DNA of 36,632 bases from an uncultured Pseudomonadota bacterium (GTDB lineage Bacteria > Pseudomonadota > Gammaproteobacteria > Steroidobacterales > Steroidobacteraceae), in assembly GCA_903898785.1 (NCBI GenBank), contig CAIUGU010000258.1, positions 1 to 36,632 of the forward strand, read 5' to 3'. A program made the position numbers and the translations under genes. The notes under the pieces are model-generated. The model was not told the DNA's origin, did no database searches, and was given only the letters and a program-made list of their open reading frames with translations. Shown here in pieces: positions 7,430-18,843 of this stretch (positions within the stretch are counted from its first letter, which is position 1; every line of letters starts with the position of its first letter).

Positions 7430-7837
7430 TCAGTGCAGCAGTCCGGGGATGGCCAGCCGGAACGGTGCGATCGGCGCTTCGAACTCATGGCCGTCGTCGG
7501 CCACCATCTGGTAGCTGCCCTGCATGGCGCCCACCGGCGTTTCGAGGATGGCTCCGCTCGAGTAGCGGAAACCCTGGCCCGGCAGCAGGTAGGGTTGTTC
7601 GCCTACGACGCCCTCGCCGCGCACTTCCTGCACCTTGCCGTTGGCATCCGTGATGACCCAGTGCCGAGTCAGCAGCCGTGCCGGCACCTGGCCTTCGTTG
7701 CGGATGGTGATGGTGTACGAGAAGACATACCGGCTCATCTCCGGCTTCGACTGGTCGTCCACGTAGCTCGTGGCGACGTCGACCTCGATCCGGTGGCGGG
7801 TGGTGCGGGACTTGGGAAAAGATTCGACGGTATTCAT
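7430..7837 (-). CDS. apaG: ApaG family protein (Co2+/Mg2+ efflux-associated)
   Basis: A 135-residue single-domain beta-sandwich protein, slightly longer than the usual 125. The core is intact, from the opening [12 protein letters not shown] through [15 protein letters not shown] to the [17 protein letters not shown] loop with its glycine signature. Family members are linked to metal-ion resistance, but the biochemical role is unsettled; the fold resembles fibronectin III. The ATG at 7837 lies 11 nt downstream of the rsmA stop, consistent with one transcript. The open frame continues upstream through rsmA in another frame, but that stretch is arginine-rich shadow sequence. Confidence 0.93.
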   Translation of the reverse strand: MNTVESFPKSRTTRHRIEVDVATSYVDDQSKPEMSRYVFSYTITIRNEGQVPARLLTRHWVITDANGKVQEVRGEGVVGEQPYLLPGQGFRYSSGAILETPVGAMQGSYQMVADDGHEFEAPIAPFRLAIPGLLH

Positions 7838-7848
7838 CGCGCTCCATT

Positions 7849-8646
7849 CTATCCGGAAACGGCGGCCGTGTTCGCGAGTGCGGCGAACTGCGCCGGTGAC
7901 AGCACCTCGGCCCGGAGTCCGGGATCGATGCCTGCCTGCGCGAAGCCCGCCTCGGTCACGTGCGCCTTCAACGAGTTGCGCAGTGTCTTGCGACGCTGTC
8001 CGAACGCGGCAGCCACGATGGCGGCGAAGCGCTCCGGTTGCGCGAGCGCGAACGCCGGCCCTGTTCGCGGACGCAGGCGTACGTACGTGGACATGACCTT
8101 CGGCGGAGGCTTGAACGCGCCCGGGCCGATGTCGAAGAGCGGTTGTACCTCCACCCACGGCGCCAGCATCACCGACAGCCGCCCGTAAGCATCGTCGCCC
8201 GCGCCGGCTGCCATGCGGTCCACGACTTCCTTCTGCAGCATGAAATGCATGTCCTCGATGTGCTCGCGGACCTCGATCAGCTTGAACAGGAGCGGGGTGG
8301 AGATGTTGTACGGCAGGTTGCCGACGATACGTAGCCGGGCCGGGTCCTGGCCACGGAGCGCCGCAAAATCGAAGTGGAGTACATCGCCCTCGTGGATGCG
8401 CAGCTCGCCGGGCGGCCTCGGGGCCGCTTGCAGCGTTGCAATGGCATCGCGATCGATTTCGATGACGTCGAGCGATCCATGGCGCGCGAGCAGCGGCCAC
8501 GTGAGGGCGCCGAGCCCCGGGCCGATCTCGACCAGCCGATCGCCAGGGGAAGGGTCGATGGCGGCCACGATGCGCGCAATGATGTCGCGGTCGTGCAGGA
8601 AGTGCTGCCCGAACCGCTTGCGGGGAACATGCTTTGCGCTTGCCAT
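7849..8646 (-). CDS. rsmA: 16S rRNA (adenine1518/1519-N6)-dimethyltransferase
   Basis: A 265-residue SAM-dependent methyltransferase that dimethylates two adjacent adenines in the 3' hairpin of 16S rRNA during late 30S assembly. The N-terminus [10 protein letters not shown] is diagnostic. Motif I is [10 protein letters not shown] (40-49), the acidic motif II end is VIEIDRD, and the catalytic motif IV is NLPYNIS (110-116). The C-terminal helical domain carries the [11 protein letters not shown] segment. The ATG at 8646 is nine bases from the pdxA stop. Also known as ksgA; loss gives kasugamycin resistance in the family. Confidence 0.97.
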   Translation of the reverse strand: MASAKHVPRKRFGQHFLHDRDIIARIVAAIDPSPGDRLVEIGPGLGALTWPLLARHGSLDVIEIDRDAIATLQAAPRPPGELRIHEGDVLHFDFAALRGQDPARLRIVGNLPYNISTPLLFKLIEVREHIEDMHFMLQKEVVDRMAAGAGDDAYGRLSVMLAPWVEVQPLFDIGPGAFKPPPKVMSTYVRLRPRTGPAFALAQPERFAAIVAAAFGQRRKTLRNSLKAHVTEAGFAQAGIDPGLRAEVLSPAQFAALANTAAVSG

Positions 8647-8654
8647 CGCGAGCG

Positions 8655-9662
8655 CTACCTGGCGACCCGCGCCAGCGAGGCGAGCCGTTGCTTCGCGAGG
8701 TGAATGCCGAGATCGAGGGCTGCACCCAGGCTGCCCGCATCCGCCTTGCCGCTGCCTGCGAGATCCAGGGCAGTGCCGTGATCGACGGACGTTCGAACCA
8801 GGGGCAGCCCGAGCGTCACGTTGACTGCCTGCCCGAAACCGGCGTACTTCAGCACGGGCAGTCCCTGGTCGTGGAACATGGCAAGTACCGCATCCGCCTG
8901 GGCGAGCATGGGGGGGATGAATGCCGTGTCGGCCGGCACCGGACCGGTGAGTGCAAGGCCGCGGGCCTTGAGTGCGTCGACCACCGGCGCGATGACCTCG
9001 ATCTCTTCCCGCCCGAGATGACCCGATTCGCCGGCGTGCGGGTTGAGACCGCACACGAGGATGCGCGGCCGCGCGAGACCGAACTGTTCCCTGAGGCTGG
9101 CATGCAGGATGGTGATCACCTGCTCGAGGGAGACGCGCGTGATGGCAGCGCTGACTGCCGCCAGGGGCAGGTGCGTGGTGGCCAGTGCGACGCGCAGGGA
9201 GCCCGCCACCAGCATCATCACGGGATGATGGCCTCCGGTACGTTCCGCGAGGTATTCGGTGTGACCCGAGAAGGCGACCCCGGCGTCGTTGATGACGCCC
9301 TTGTGGACAGGAGCCGTCACCATGGCGGCGAACTCGCCGCTCAGGCAGCCGTCCGCCGCCTTGTCCAGCAGGTCGAGGACGTAACGCGCGTTGCGCTGGT
9401 CCAGTACCCCCGCCTTCACGGGGACCGCGGTGGCGACGGGCAGGACGACCAGATTGCCGGGGACATGGGGCATGGCCGGACGCTCCGGCGTGTGCGGTCG
9501 CGTGTGCAGTTCGCGTCCGAGCTGTCGCGCCCGCTCGGTCAGCAGCACGGGATCGGCCGCGACGACGAGTTCAGCGCTCCACGGCCTGGCTGCGATCTCG
9601 ATGCACAGGTCCGGGCCGATGCCGGCCGGTTCGCCCGAGGTGAGGATGACGCGAGGGACCAT
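8655..9662 (-). CDS. pdxA: 4-hydroxythreonine-4-phosphate dehydrogenase
   Basis: A 335-residue NAD-dependent enzyme of the DXP-dependent pyridoxal 5'-phosphate pathway; its product is condensed with DXP by PdxJ. Family signatures are GEPAGIGPD near the N-terminus, [31 protein letters not shown] with a metal-binding histidine, and [11 protein letters not shown] with another. I chose ATG 9662 because [16 protein letters not shown] is the conserved start; the open frame upstream runs through a repeat-rich spacer. It lies between surA and rsmA in the standard order, but the surA-pdxA gap of 117 nt holds a long inverted repeat. Confidence 0.96.
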   Translation of the reverse strand: MVPRVILTSGEPAGIGPDLCIEIAARPWSAELVVAADPVLLTERARQLGRELHTRPHTPERPAMPHVPGNLVVLPVATAVPVKAGVLDQRNARYVLDLLDKAADGCLSGEFAAMVTAPVHKGVINDAGVAFSGHTEYLAERTGGHHPVMMLVAGSLRVALATTHLPLAAVSAAITRVSLEQVITILHASLREQFGLARPRILVCGLNPHAGESGHLGREEIEVIAPVVDALKARGLALTGPVPADTAFIPPMLAQADAVLAMFHDQGLPVLKYAGFGQAVNVTLGLPLVRTSVDHGTALDLAGSGKADAGSLGAALDLGIHLAKQRLASLARVAR

Positions 9663-9686
9663 GAAGGGTGACGGCTTGGGGCCTGG

Positions 9687-9767
9687 GGCTTGGGGCTGGA
9701 GCCACGGGGGGGAGGCTGGGATGCCTGGCTTGGTCCGGATTCTTCCTGCTGGCTCCAGCCCCAAGCC
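9687..9767. repeat. 18-bp perfect inverted repeat in the surA-pdxA gap
   Basis: GGCTTGGGGCTGGAGCCA (9687-9704) is repeated as its exact reverse complement at 9750-9767, separated by 45 nt. Partial direct copies of the GCTTGGGGC / GCCTGGGGC unit (from 9673) and a further CTCCAGCCC (9767-9775) extend it imperfectly. The element makes up most of the space between surA and pdxA and resembles an intergenic mobile-type repeat more than a terminator, since no T run follows. Confidence 0.75.
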
Positions 9768-9779
9768 TCCAGCCCATCC

Positions 9780-11111
9780 TCACATCTTGTATTCGACGAA
9801 CGCTTCGTCACGCAGCCGGCGCAGCCACAGCTCGGTTTCCTCTTCCGCCTTGGACTCGCGCAGGGCGGCGAAGGCGCGGTTGCGGCGGACGTCGTCGGTG
9901 GTGTCGTGCATGCGGCGCCCGAGCAGCTGCACGATGTGCCAGCCGAACTGGGTCCTGAACGGCTCGCTGATCTCGTTCTCCTTCAGGGCCTGCAGCACCT
10001 TCTCGAAATCGGGGACGAAGGAACCCGGGCCGGTCCAGCCGAGGTCGCCGCCGTCCACGGCAGAGCCCTTGTCCGCCGAGGTCACCGCTGCGATGGCGGC
10101 AAAATCCTCGTTCTGCTCGACGATGCGCGCGCGGATGCCCTTCAGCTTCTGCTGCACGGTGCTGTCGTCTTCCAGTTCGTTGGTCTGGAGGAGGATGTGG
10201 CGCGCATGCACCTGGGATTCGACGGCCTGCTGTATGCCGCCGCGGACTTCGAGCAGCTTGAAGATGTGGAAGCCGCTCGGGGTCCGGAGCGGTTCGGTCA
10301 CGTCGCCCGGCTTCATCCCGGGGATGGCATCGACGACGACGGACGGCAGCTGCGAGCCGGGGCGCCAGCCGAGGGCGCCGCCCTGCACGTTGGTGCCGCT
10401 GTCGGAATAGGCGACCGCGAGCTGGGCAAAGTCCTCGCCGCTACGGGCCTTCCCGAAGACTTCCTTCGCCCGTGCCTCGCGCGCGGCGAGCTCTTCGGTG
10501 CTTGCCGAGACCGGCACCGACACCAGGATGTGCGCGAGGTTGTACTCGGACGACTGGTCGACGCCGCTCTTCTGCTTGGCGAGGAACTGTTCCAGTTCCC
10601 GCGGGGAGACGTTGATCCGCTGCAGCACGTCGCGCTGGCGCAGGATCTGCAGTTGCAGCTCGCGGCGGATCGTGTCGCGATAGTCGCGATAGTCGAGACC
10701 CTGCGCTTCAAGCGCGCGCGGCAGGTCGGCGAAGCTCAGGTTGTTGCGCGTGGCGACGTCGTTCAGGGCGTTGTTCAGGACTTCATCCGACACGTTCACG
10801 CCGAGGCGCGCGGCACGCTGGATCTGGATCTCCTCCATGACCAGCCGTTCGAGCACCTGCTTGCGCAATACGGCAGGCGGCGGCAGTTCCGTCTTCTGTT
10901 CGCGCAGCCGGCGTGTCACGGTGGCGATCTCGGTTTCGAGCTGGCTGACCAGCACCACGCCTTCGTTGACCACGGCGGCAATGCCGTCCAGCAGTTCGCC
11001 GCTGCCCTGGGGGCCGGGGCGGGCGGGGGCTGCAGCCGACTGCGCCAGGGCCTGGCTGCCCTGGGCGGCAAGGAGGACGGTGGCAAAGGCGGCGAGGATC
11101 GGGTGTCTCAT
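9780..11111 (-). CDS. surA: Periplasmic chaperone / peptidyl-prolyl isomerase SurA
   Basis: A 443-residue periplasmic protein that escorts unfolded outer-membrane proteins, LptD among them, to the BAM complex. It has a Sec signal peptide (AAFATVLLAAQGSQALAQ, cleavage near residue 24) and a SurA N-terminal chaperone domain (about 38-180). Two parvulin domains follow, starting at YNLAHILVSVP (near 190) and VHARHILLQ (near 301), then a C-terminal helix. I chose ATG 11111 because the hydrophobic signal follows it directly; the open frame upstream overlaps lptD. It sits 16 nt after lptD, its client. Confidence 0.96.
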   Translation of the reverse strand: MRHPILAAFATVLLAAQGSQALAQSAAAPARPGPQGSGELLDGIAAVVNEGVVLVSQLETEIATVTRRLREQKTELPPPAVLRKQVLERLVMEEIQIQRAARLGVNVSDEVLNNALNDVATRNNLSFADLPRALEAQGLDYRDYRDTIRRELQLQILRQRDVLQRINVSPRELEQFLAKQKSGVDQSSEYNLAHILVSVPVSASTEELAAREARAKEVFGKARSGEDFAQLAVAYSDSGTNVQGGALGWRPGSQLPSVVVDAIPGMKPGDVTEPLRTPSGFHIFKLLEVRGGIQQAVESQVHARHILLQTNELEDDSTVQQKLKGIRARIVEQNEDFAAIAAVTSADKGSAVDGGDLGWTGPGSFVPDFEKVLQALKENEISEPFRTQFGWHIVQLLGRRMHDTTDDVRRNRAFAALRESKAEEETELWLRRLRDEAFVEYKM

Positions 11112-11127
11112 AAGCGCAGGAGGGCTC

Positions 11128-13377
11128 TCAGCGGGGCGTTGCGGGAGGCAGGACCGAGTATCCCCGAATGGACCGTTCGAGGAAAGCATCCACCCCGGGT
11201 ACGAGGCTCGCCAGCCCGTTTAGTTCCAGCTGGAGCTGCACGTCCGAGTCGGTTTCGCCGGTGCGGCTGCTGACGTACTTGCGCGCGACGATCCGGGCTT
11301 TCCAGCAGCAGGAGCGGTACTCGAGGCCGGCGAACTGGTTGATCGTCGCCGAATCCTTGAGGGAGTAGGTCATGCCGCCATAGGTCGTCCAGGTGTCCGT
11401 GACCGGCCAGGCGACCGACGCGTCCCACTGTTCCAGGCTGCCGCGGCGGAAACGGTAGCCCAGGTTGGCCACCTTGTTGTAGGCCGGGGCGTACTGCAGG
11501 CGCGCCTCGCCTTTCTCGCTGCGGATCTCGTGGGGATCCCACTGCACGCCCATGCGGGCATTCCAGTTCTTGAACGCGGAGACCTCCATCTGCGCGAGCA
11601 GGTTGGAGGACTTGTAGCCGAGGACAGGCTCGTTCGGCAGCACCACTCGCGGGGAGTCGAAGTAGTACGCCTGGCCCGCCGTGGCGCTCAGGAACTGCCT
11701 GCCGCTCTCGCGGTCGAGCAGGCGCGTCGTGAAGCCGACGCTCAGCTGGTTGGCGTCGCCGAGACGGTCCGGGCCGACATAGCGGTTGTCGCGGTACAGC
11801 TGCACGAGGTTCAGGTCTGGCTCGCCGGTGTCGAAGACCGGCAGCGAGGACTGGTCCCGGTACGGCACGTACAGATAGAGAATCCGGGGCTCGAACGTGT
11901 GCACGCGCTGTTGCCGTGACCCGGCCAGCCGCTCGAACGTGAGGCCGGCGTCGATGCTCGCGATCGGCGCGGACCGCGACGGTGACGTCTCCGCGCCCGG
12001 GGCCACGTGGTCCAGGTCGTACGCGGTGTAGCGCCAGCTGAGCGACGGTTCGAGGAACGCGCCGGCGCTCTGCAGCGGCAGCTTGATGCCCGGATGGAAG
12101 TCGAACCGCGAGCCCGTGACGCTGCTGCTGTCCCGCTGGAAGTAGGTGTACTCGGTCTCGAGTCCCGCGTCGAAGCCGAGCAGCGCCGACGGAAACTGGC
12201 CGGCGATGGTGATCTGCGGCAGCAGCGTGTACGGGCGGTCGGCCGTGTTGACGGGCTGGATCGTCTGGAAGTTCTGGACGCGACCCGTCATCGCCCAGTG
12301 CCGGTCCAGGTAACTGAGTTCGGCGAAGCGGCCGAGGTACACGACGCTCGTCCCCTCCGGGCCTTCGCCGAAGTCCTCGAACCACTCGCGGTCGCTCGCG
12401 TTCGCGGCCGAAGCCGTGAAGCGCAGCCGCGAGTTGAAGTCGGTCTGGTCGAACAGCCGCACGAGGCTGCGGTCGCTGCCGTACTCCGTGTCGTTCGGCA
12501 GGTACTCGGCGGTCACGTTGCCGCGGCTGCGCTGCGTGAGGAAGCGGAAGTCGGTCAGCAGGTCGAAGCCGCGCTGCGTGTACCACGTCCCGGTGAACGT
12601 GGCGTCGTAGTTGGGCGCGATGTTCCAGTACCAGGGCACCTGGACCCCGAGCCCGCTGCGCGAGGAGTTCGCGAGCGTGGGGAACAGGAAGCCGCTCTTG
12701 CGCTGGTTCCCCACCGGGAAGGAAATGAACGGCGTGTACAGGATCGGGATGCCCTTGAAGTCGAGCCGCACGTTGCGGCCCACGCCGAGTCCGGCGCCGG
12801 GATTGATGTTGATGTCGCCGGCCCGGAGCACCCAGTCCTCGTTGCCCGTCGGGCAGGTCGTGTACACCACGCCTGCGAGTTGCAGCGATCCCTGGCTCAC
12901 CTTGATCTGGTCGGCGGAACCGCGCGCGGGTTGTGCCGGCAGGTCGAACTCGGCGCCCTCGAAGCTCGCCTCGCCTGCGGTTGCCACGCTCGCGCTCCTG
13001 CCCTTGATGCGCATCTCCGGGTCGCGGTAGGTCACCGTGCCCGATACGGAGAACGTCTGCTCGGCGGCATTGAAGGTTGCGTTCTCAGCGCTCAGCGTGC
13101 GGTCGCCCTGGCGGATGCGGACCTTGCCCTTCAGGACCGCATCGCCTGTCCGGCTGACTTCGGCGCCTTCGCTCGTGATCTGGATGCTCTCGTCGCCGGG
13201 CGTGGCGGCCGGCGTGGCCGGCAGGTCGGACGGATCGGACAGGTCGGGGGCAGGGCAGGACTGGGCGTAGACAAGCGACGGGCACGCCGTGAGCAGCAAC
13301 GGCAGGGCGGCCCTCAAGGGAAAGGACCTGACCTTCAAGTCCGATGCCGCCGCATGCAGGAGGGAACCAATTTGCAC
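11128..13377 (-). CDS. lptD: LPS-assembly outer-membrane protein LptD
   Basis: A 749-residue outer-membrane beta-barrel that, with lipoprotein LptE, inserts lipopolysaccharide into the outer leaflet. A signal peptide (hydrophobic core near 21-35) precedes a periplasmic OstA/LptA-like jellyroll (about 60-190, with GKVRIRQGDRTLSAENATF) and a long barrel rich in alternating aromatic strands. Four mature cysteines fit the disulfide pattern of the family: Cys41, Cys175 and the adjacent Cys690-Cys691 (YRSCCWKA). The only early start in frame is GTG at 13377, without a good Shine-Dalgarno, so the exact N-terminus is uncertain. It is divergent from amgK and leads the surA-pdxA-rsmA series. Confidence 0.95.
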   Translation of the reverse strand: MQIGSLLHAAASDLKVRSFPLRAALPLLLTACPSLVYAQSCPAPDLSDPSDLPATPAATPGDESIQITSEGAEVSRTGDAVLKGKVRIRQGDRTLSAENATFNAAEQTFSVSGTVTYRDPEMRIKGRSASVATAGEASFEGAEFDLPAQPARGSADQIKVSQGSLQLAGVVYTTCPTGNEDWVLRAGDININPGAGLGVGRNVRLDFKGIPILYTPFISFPVGNQRKSGFLFPTLANSSRSGLGVQVPWYWNIAPNYDATFTGTWYTQRGFDLLTDFRFLTQRSRGNVTAEYLPNDTEYGSDRSLVRLFDQTDFNSRLRFTASAANASDREWFEDFGEGPEGTSVVYLGRFAELSYLDRHWAMTGRVQNFQTIQPVNTADRPYTLLPQITIAGQFPSALLGFDAGLETEYTYFQRDSSSVTGSRFDFHPGIKLPLQSAGAFLEPSLSWRYTAYDLDHVAPGAETSPSRSAPIASIDAGLTFERLAGSRQQRVHTFEPRILYLYVPYRDQSSLPVFDTGEPDLNLVQLYRDNRYVGPDRLGDANQLSVGFTTRLLDRESGRQFLSATAGQAYYFDSPRVVLPNEPVLGYKSSNLLAQMEVSAFKNWNARMGVQWDPHEIRSEKGEARLQYAPAYNKVANLGYRFRRGSLEQWDASVAWPVTDTWTTYGGMTYSLKDSATINQFAGLEYRSCCWKARIVARKYVSSRTGETDSDVQLQLELNGLASLVPGVDAFLERSIRGYSVLPPATPR

Positions 13378-13387
13378 ATGGTCACGG

Positions 13388-13395
13388 ATTATAAT
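13388..13395. promoter_or_regulatory. Overlapping divergent -10 boxes between lptD and amgK
   Basis: ATTATAAT reads TATAAT on both strands (plus 13390-13395, minus 13393-13388), in the 50-nt gap between divergent lptD and amgK. It is the only AT-rich point there. I see no convincing -35 at standard spacing on either strand. The lptD GTG would be only about 10 bases from the minus-strand box. Confidence 0.45.
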
Positions 13396-13427
13396 GATTG
13401 GGCATGAGGCCCGCCGCTATTTGAGGA

Positions 13428-14507
13428 GTGCACGTTCACTTGGGTTCCACCGACCAACGCGATGGCGGCCACGCCACCCCCCCTCACGCCACGGATGTCC
13501 GCCTCGACCTGCTCAAGCGCTGGGTCCAGCGCATTTCCGGCGAGAGCGGTGCGGACATTGCGCCTGCGTCGGCGGATGCCAGCTTCCGGCGGTATTTCCG
13601 CGTGACGCTGGGCGGGGAGACGCGCATCGTCATGGATGCGCCTCCCGACAAGGAGGACGTGGGGCCGTTCATCCGCGTCGCGGAAATGCTCGGCGCCATC
13701 GGCGTGAATGCGCCGCACATCCTCGACCGCAACCTCGGTGAGGGCTTCCTGCTGCTGACCGATCTCGGCGGGCGCACGTACCTCAAGGACCTCGAGCGTG
13801 GGGACAGCGTCGATGCGCTGTACCTCGATGCCATGGCCGCGCTCGTGCGGATCCAGGCGGGCGGCCGTCAGTATGCCCCGCACCTGCCGCCGTACGACGA
13901 GGCGCTGCTGCTGCGCGAGATGCAGCTGTTCCCGGACTGGTTCCTGGAGCGGCATCTCGGGCTCGCGCTGGATGCCGCCGGAGCGGCGGCGCTGCGCCAG
14001 GCGTTCGCGCTGCTGGCGGCAGAAGCGCTCGCGCAGCCGCGCACGTTCGTGCATCGCGACTACCACTCGCGCAACCTGATGGTCTCGACGGAAGCGAAGT
14101 ACGGCAGGAACCCGGGCATCCTCGATTTCCAGGATGCCGTGTTCGGTCCTATCACGTACGACCTCGTCTCCCTCCTGCGTGACTGCTACGTCGAGTGGCC
14201 GCAGGAGCGGGTGATGGCATGGGTCGAGCGGTATCGCCACCTGGCCGGAGATGCCGGGCTCGACGTGGGCCACGACGCCGCAACGTTCACCCGCTGGTTC
14301 GACTGGATGGGCGTGCAGCGGCACCTCAAGGCCATCGGCATCTTTGCCCGGCTGTGGCATCGCGACGGCAAGCCCGGTTATCTCGGCGACATTCCGCGCA
14401 CGCTCGGCTATGTGCGGGCGGTGACGGGTCGTTACGCGGAACTCGCCCCGCTCAACCAGTTGCTTGAGGTCCGCGTCCTGCCTGCACTGGCCGCCGTGAA
14501 GGCGTGA
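13428..14507 (+). CDS. amgK: N-acetylmuramate / N-acetylglucosamine anomeric kinase
   Basis: A 359-residue aminoglycoside-phosphotransferase-fold kinase. AmgK phosphorylates recycled MurNAc or GlcNAc at C1, the first step of the cell-wall salvage route that bypasses de novo UDP-MurNAc synthesis and confers intrinsic fosfomycin tolerance. The catalytic loop HRDYHSRNL is at 209-217, and the metal-binding aspartate lies in ILDFQDA (231-237). The start is uncertain: GTG 13428 has no Shine-Dalgarno, whereas the in-frame TTG at 13440 has GAGGAG (13423-13428) 11 nt upstream. The conserved part begins near residue 23, so either is possible. It overlaps murU (GTGA). Confidence 0.93.
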   Translation: MHVHLGSTDQRDGGHATPPHATDVRLDLLKRWVQRISGESGADIAPASADASFRRYFRVTLGGETRIVMDAPPDKEDVGPFIRVAEMLGAIGVNAPHILDRNLGEGFLLLTDLGGRTYLKDLERGDSVDALYLDAMAALVRIQAGGRQYAPHLPPYDEALLLREMQLFPDWFLERHLGLALDAAGAAALRQAFALLAAEALAQPRTFVHRDYHSRNLMVSTEAKYGRNPGILDFQDAVFGPITYDLVSLLRDCYVEWPQERVMAWVERYRHLAGDAGLDVGHDAATFTRWFDWMGVQRHLKAIGIFARLWHRDGKPGYLGDIPRTLGYVRAVTGRYAELAPLNQLLEVRVLPALAAVKA

Positions 14508-15214
14508 GCGTCGTGTCCCCGCCGGCAACGGATATCAGGCGTGCCATGATCCTCGCCGCAGGTCGCGGCGAGCGCATGCGTCCGCTCACCGATGACCGTC
14601 CGAAGCCGCTGCTGCAGGTCGGAGGCAAGTCGCTCATCGAGTACCACCTCGATGCGTTGCAGCTGGCCGGCATCCGCGATGTCGTGATCAATACCGCATG
14701 GCAGGGACAGAAGCTGCGTGACGCGCTGGGGACGGGCGAGCGCCACGGTGTTGCCATCCGCTACAGCGACGAGGGGTCGAGTGCCCTCGAAACGGGTGGC
14801 GGCATCTTCAAGGCGTTGCCGTTCCTCGCGCCGGGTCCGTTTCTCGTCGTCAACGGCGACATCTGGACGGACTGGCGGCTGGGCGACGGCTTCGCGCTCG
14901 GCGCGCAGGATCTTGCCCACCTGGTGCTGGTGCCGAATCCGGAGCATCACCCGGGCGGCGATTTCCCGCTCGCGGACGGTCGCGTGACCGGGGGCGACGG
15001 ACCGCGCTTCACGTTCTCCGGCATCGGCGTGTATCGCGAGGCCTTCTTCGCCGGTTGCGAACCCGGTGCGTTCCCGTTGCTGCCGCTGTTCAGGCGCGCC
15101 ATCGCGGCAGGACGCGTGAGCGGCGAACTGCACCGCGGCCGCTGGTTCGACATCGGCACGCCCGCGCGGCTCGCGACGCTCGACGCACAGCTGCAGGCTG
15201 CCGCGGGCATTTGA
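14504..15214 (+). CDS. murU: N-acetylmuramate alpha-1-phosphate uridylyltransferase
   Basis: A 236-residue sugar nucleotidyltransferase that converts MurNAc-1-phosphate and UTP to UDP-MurNAc, completing the AmgK-MurU recycling shunt in the cytoplasm. The nucleotide-binding signature is [19 protein letters not shown] (17-35), and the metal-binding aspartate lies in VVNGDIW (Asp119). The length fits MurU rather than the longer GlmU or RfbA enzymes. The GTG start overlaps the amgK TGA by three bases, so the pair is translationally coupled. A neighbouring lptD-surA block is also seen beside amgK-murU in pseudomonads. Confidence 0.94.
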   Translation: MSVVSPPATDIRRAMILAAGRGERMRPLTDDRPKPLLQVGGKSLIEYHLDALQLAGIRDVVINTAWQGQKLRDALGTGERHGVAIRYSDEGSSALETGGGIFKALPFLAPGPFLVVNGDIWTDWRLGDGFALGAQDLAHLVLVPNPEHHPGGDFPLADGRVTGGDGPRFTFSGIGVYREAFFAGCEPGAFPLLPLFRRAIAAGRVSGELHRGRWFDIGTPARLATLDAQLQAAAGI

Positions 15215-15221
15215 CAATGCA

Positions 15222-15237
15222 CCCGGCAACGGCCGGG
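15222..15237 (+). terminator. Short GC hairpin after murU
   Basis: CCCGGC and GCCGGG enclose the loop AACG, eight bases after the murU stop. No T run follows, so termination is only suggested by position, ahead of the macA promoter. Confidence 0.35.
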
Positions 15238-15278
15238 CCGGTGGCACACGATACTTAACAAACCTTTGCGGCGGGTTA

Positions 15279-15308
15279 CTGACCGGGTCCGCCCGCCCTG
15301 CCTATACT
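15279..15308 (+). promoter_or_regulatory. Candidate sigma-70 promoter of the macAB operon
   Basis: CTGACC (15279-15284) and TATACT (15303-15308) are 18 bp apart, in the 143-nt gap before macA. Four of six -35 bases and five of six -10 bases match consensus. A transcript would start about 45 nt before the ATG at 15358. Confidence 0.5.
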
Positions 15309-15357
15309 TTGGCCGACGCGATCGCAGCCGGTAAACGAGACCAGGAAGCCAGGTTCA

Positions 15358-16802
15358 ATGAATGACACGAATCCCGGGAGTGCACAGGGACAGCGCGGCT
15401 GGCCGCGGTGGCTCGTGGCCGGTGCGGTCGCGGTCGTTGTCGCGGGGGGCGTGGGCTATTGGTGGTTCAGCCGCGGCGATGCCGACGGCCTCGACGACCT
15501 GCTCACCGCCCAGGTGGCGCGCGGCGACATCGAGAGTTCGGTGACCGCGCTCGGCAACCTGCAGCCCCGCGACTACGTCGACGTGGGCGCGCAGGTGTCG
15601 GGCCAGCTCAAGAAGCTGCACGTGGCGATCGGCGATACCGTCAAGCAGGGGGCGCTGGTCGCGGAGATCGATGCGGTCGTGCTGTCGGCGAAGGTCGAGT
15701 CGACGAAGGCGCAGCTGGCCGCACAGCGCGCGCAGCTGATCGACCGCGAGGCGCAGGTGGCGCTGGCGGAGGACAAGTACCAGCGCCAGGTGCAGCTCAA
15801 GGCCGACGATGCGACCAGCGAGGAAGCGTTCCAGAGCGCCCGCCAGGCGTTTGACTCGGCGCGCGCGCAGGTGAGCGTCCTCAAGGCACAGATCCAGCAG
15901 ACCGAGTCGACGCTGAAGGGCGATACGGCCACGCTCGGCTACAGCCAGATCTACGCGCCGCTCGCCGGCACCGTCGTGTCGATCACGGCGCGCGAAGGGC
16001 AGACCCTGAATGCGAACCAGGTGGCGCCCATCGTGCTGCGCATCGCGGACCTTTCCACGATGACCGTGTGGACGCAGGTGTCGGAGGCCGACATCCCGAA
16101 GCTGCGCCTCGGCATGGAGGCGTATTTCACGACGCTCGGCAATCCGGACCGCCGCTGGACGGGCAAGCTGCGGCAGGTGCTGCCGACGCCCGAGCTCAAC
16201 AACAACGTGGTGCTGTACACGGCGCTGTTCGATGTCGACAACCCGGACGGCGAGCTCAAGACGCAGATGAGCGCACAGGTCTTCTTCGTCATCGATTCCG
16301 TGAGCGATGTCGTCAGCGTGCCCGCAGCGGCCTTGCATGCCTGGGTGCCGCCGGAAGGCGAAGCCGGGAAGCCCGGGGCAGAGCCGGGAGCAGGCGCTGC
16401 GCCTGACGCGGCCGCTCCGGACGGGGGGGTGCCAGCGGTTCCGCCCGCCGCGGGCGCCAGCGGTACCCGACCGAGCCGCGAGGAGTTTGCCCAGATGCGT
16501 CGTGAAGGCAGGCTGCCGCAAGGGATGGGCCGCGGGCGGGAAGGCAATCGCAACGGCGCTGGCCGGCGGCCCCGGGTCCAGGCGGTGACGGTCATTACCG
16601 CGGACGGCGAGCAGCAGGAGCGCCGCGTGGTGGTCGGACTGACCAATCGCGTCGATGCACAGGTCCTCGAAGGCCTCGAGCCCGGGGAGACGATCGTGAC
16701 CGGCAAGCGCTCGGCCACCCGCACCAACCAGGGTCCCGGTGGTCAGCAGCGGGCCGTCGGCGGGCCGCCGGGCGGGTTCGGCGGAGGCTTCCGGGGTTTC
16801 TG

Positions 16803-16803
<1 letters not shown>
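15358..16803 (+). CDS. macA: MacA-type periplasmic adaptor of a tripartite efflux pump
   Basis: A 481-residue membrane-fusion protein linking an ABC exporter to an outer-membrane channel. It has a short cytoplasmic N-terminus, one membrane segment (about 19-36), a lipoyl half-motif ([20 protein letters not shown]), a long alpha-helical hairpin (about 105-190), the second lipoyl half, and a beta-barrel ([12 protein letters not shown] onward). A proline/alanine/glycine-rich stretch with an arginine-rich end (about 335-405) interrupts the membrane-proximal domain, and the C-terminus is glycine/phenylalanine-rich; both are longer than in E. coli MacA. The stop shares one base with the macB ATG. 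Substrate unknown: macrolides, peptides and lipopeptides are all known for the family. Confidence 0.92.
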
Positions 16804-18830
<2,027 letters not shown>

Positions 18831-18843
18831 GCGCCCGCCCGCA

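Noticed and set aside
7838-8740. Upstream extension of the apaG frame, as a possible fusion
   Set aside because: The extra 300 residues are a different frame of rsmA, and apaG has its own ATG at the expected place.
12007-13407. Plus-strand open frame of 466 codons opposite lptD
   Set aside because: Arg/Val/Glu-rich shadow; lptD on the other strand has signal peptide, barrel and four-cysteine pattern.
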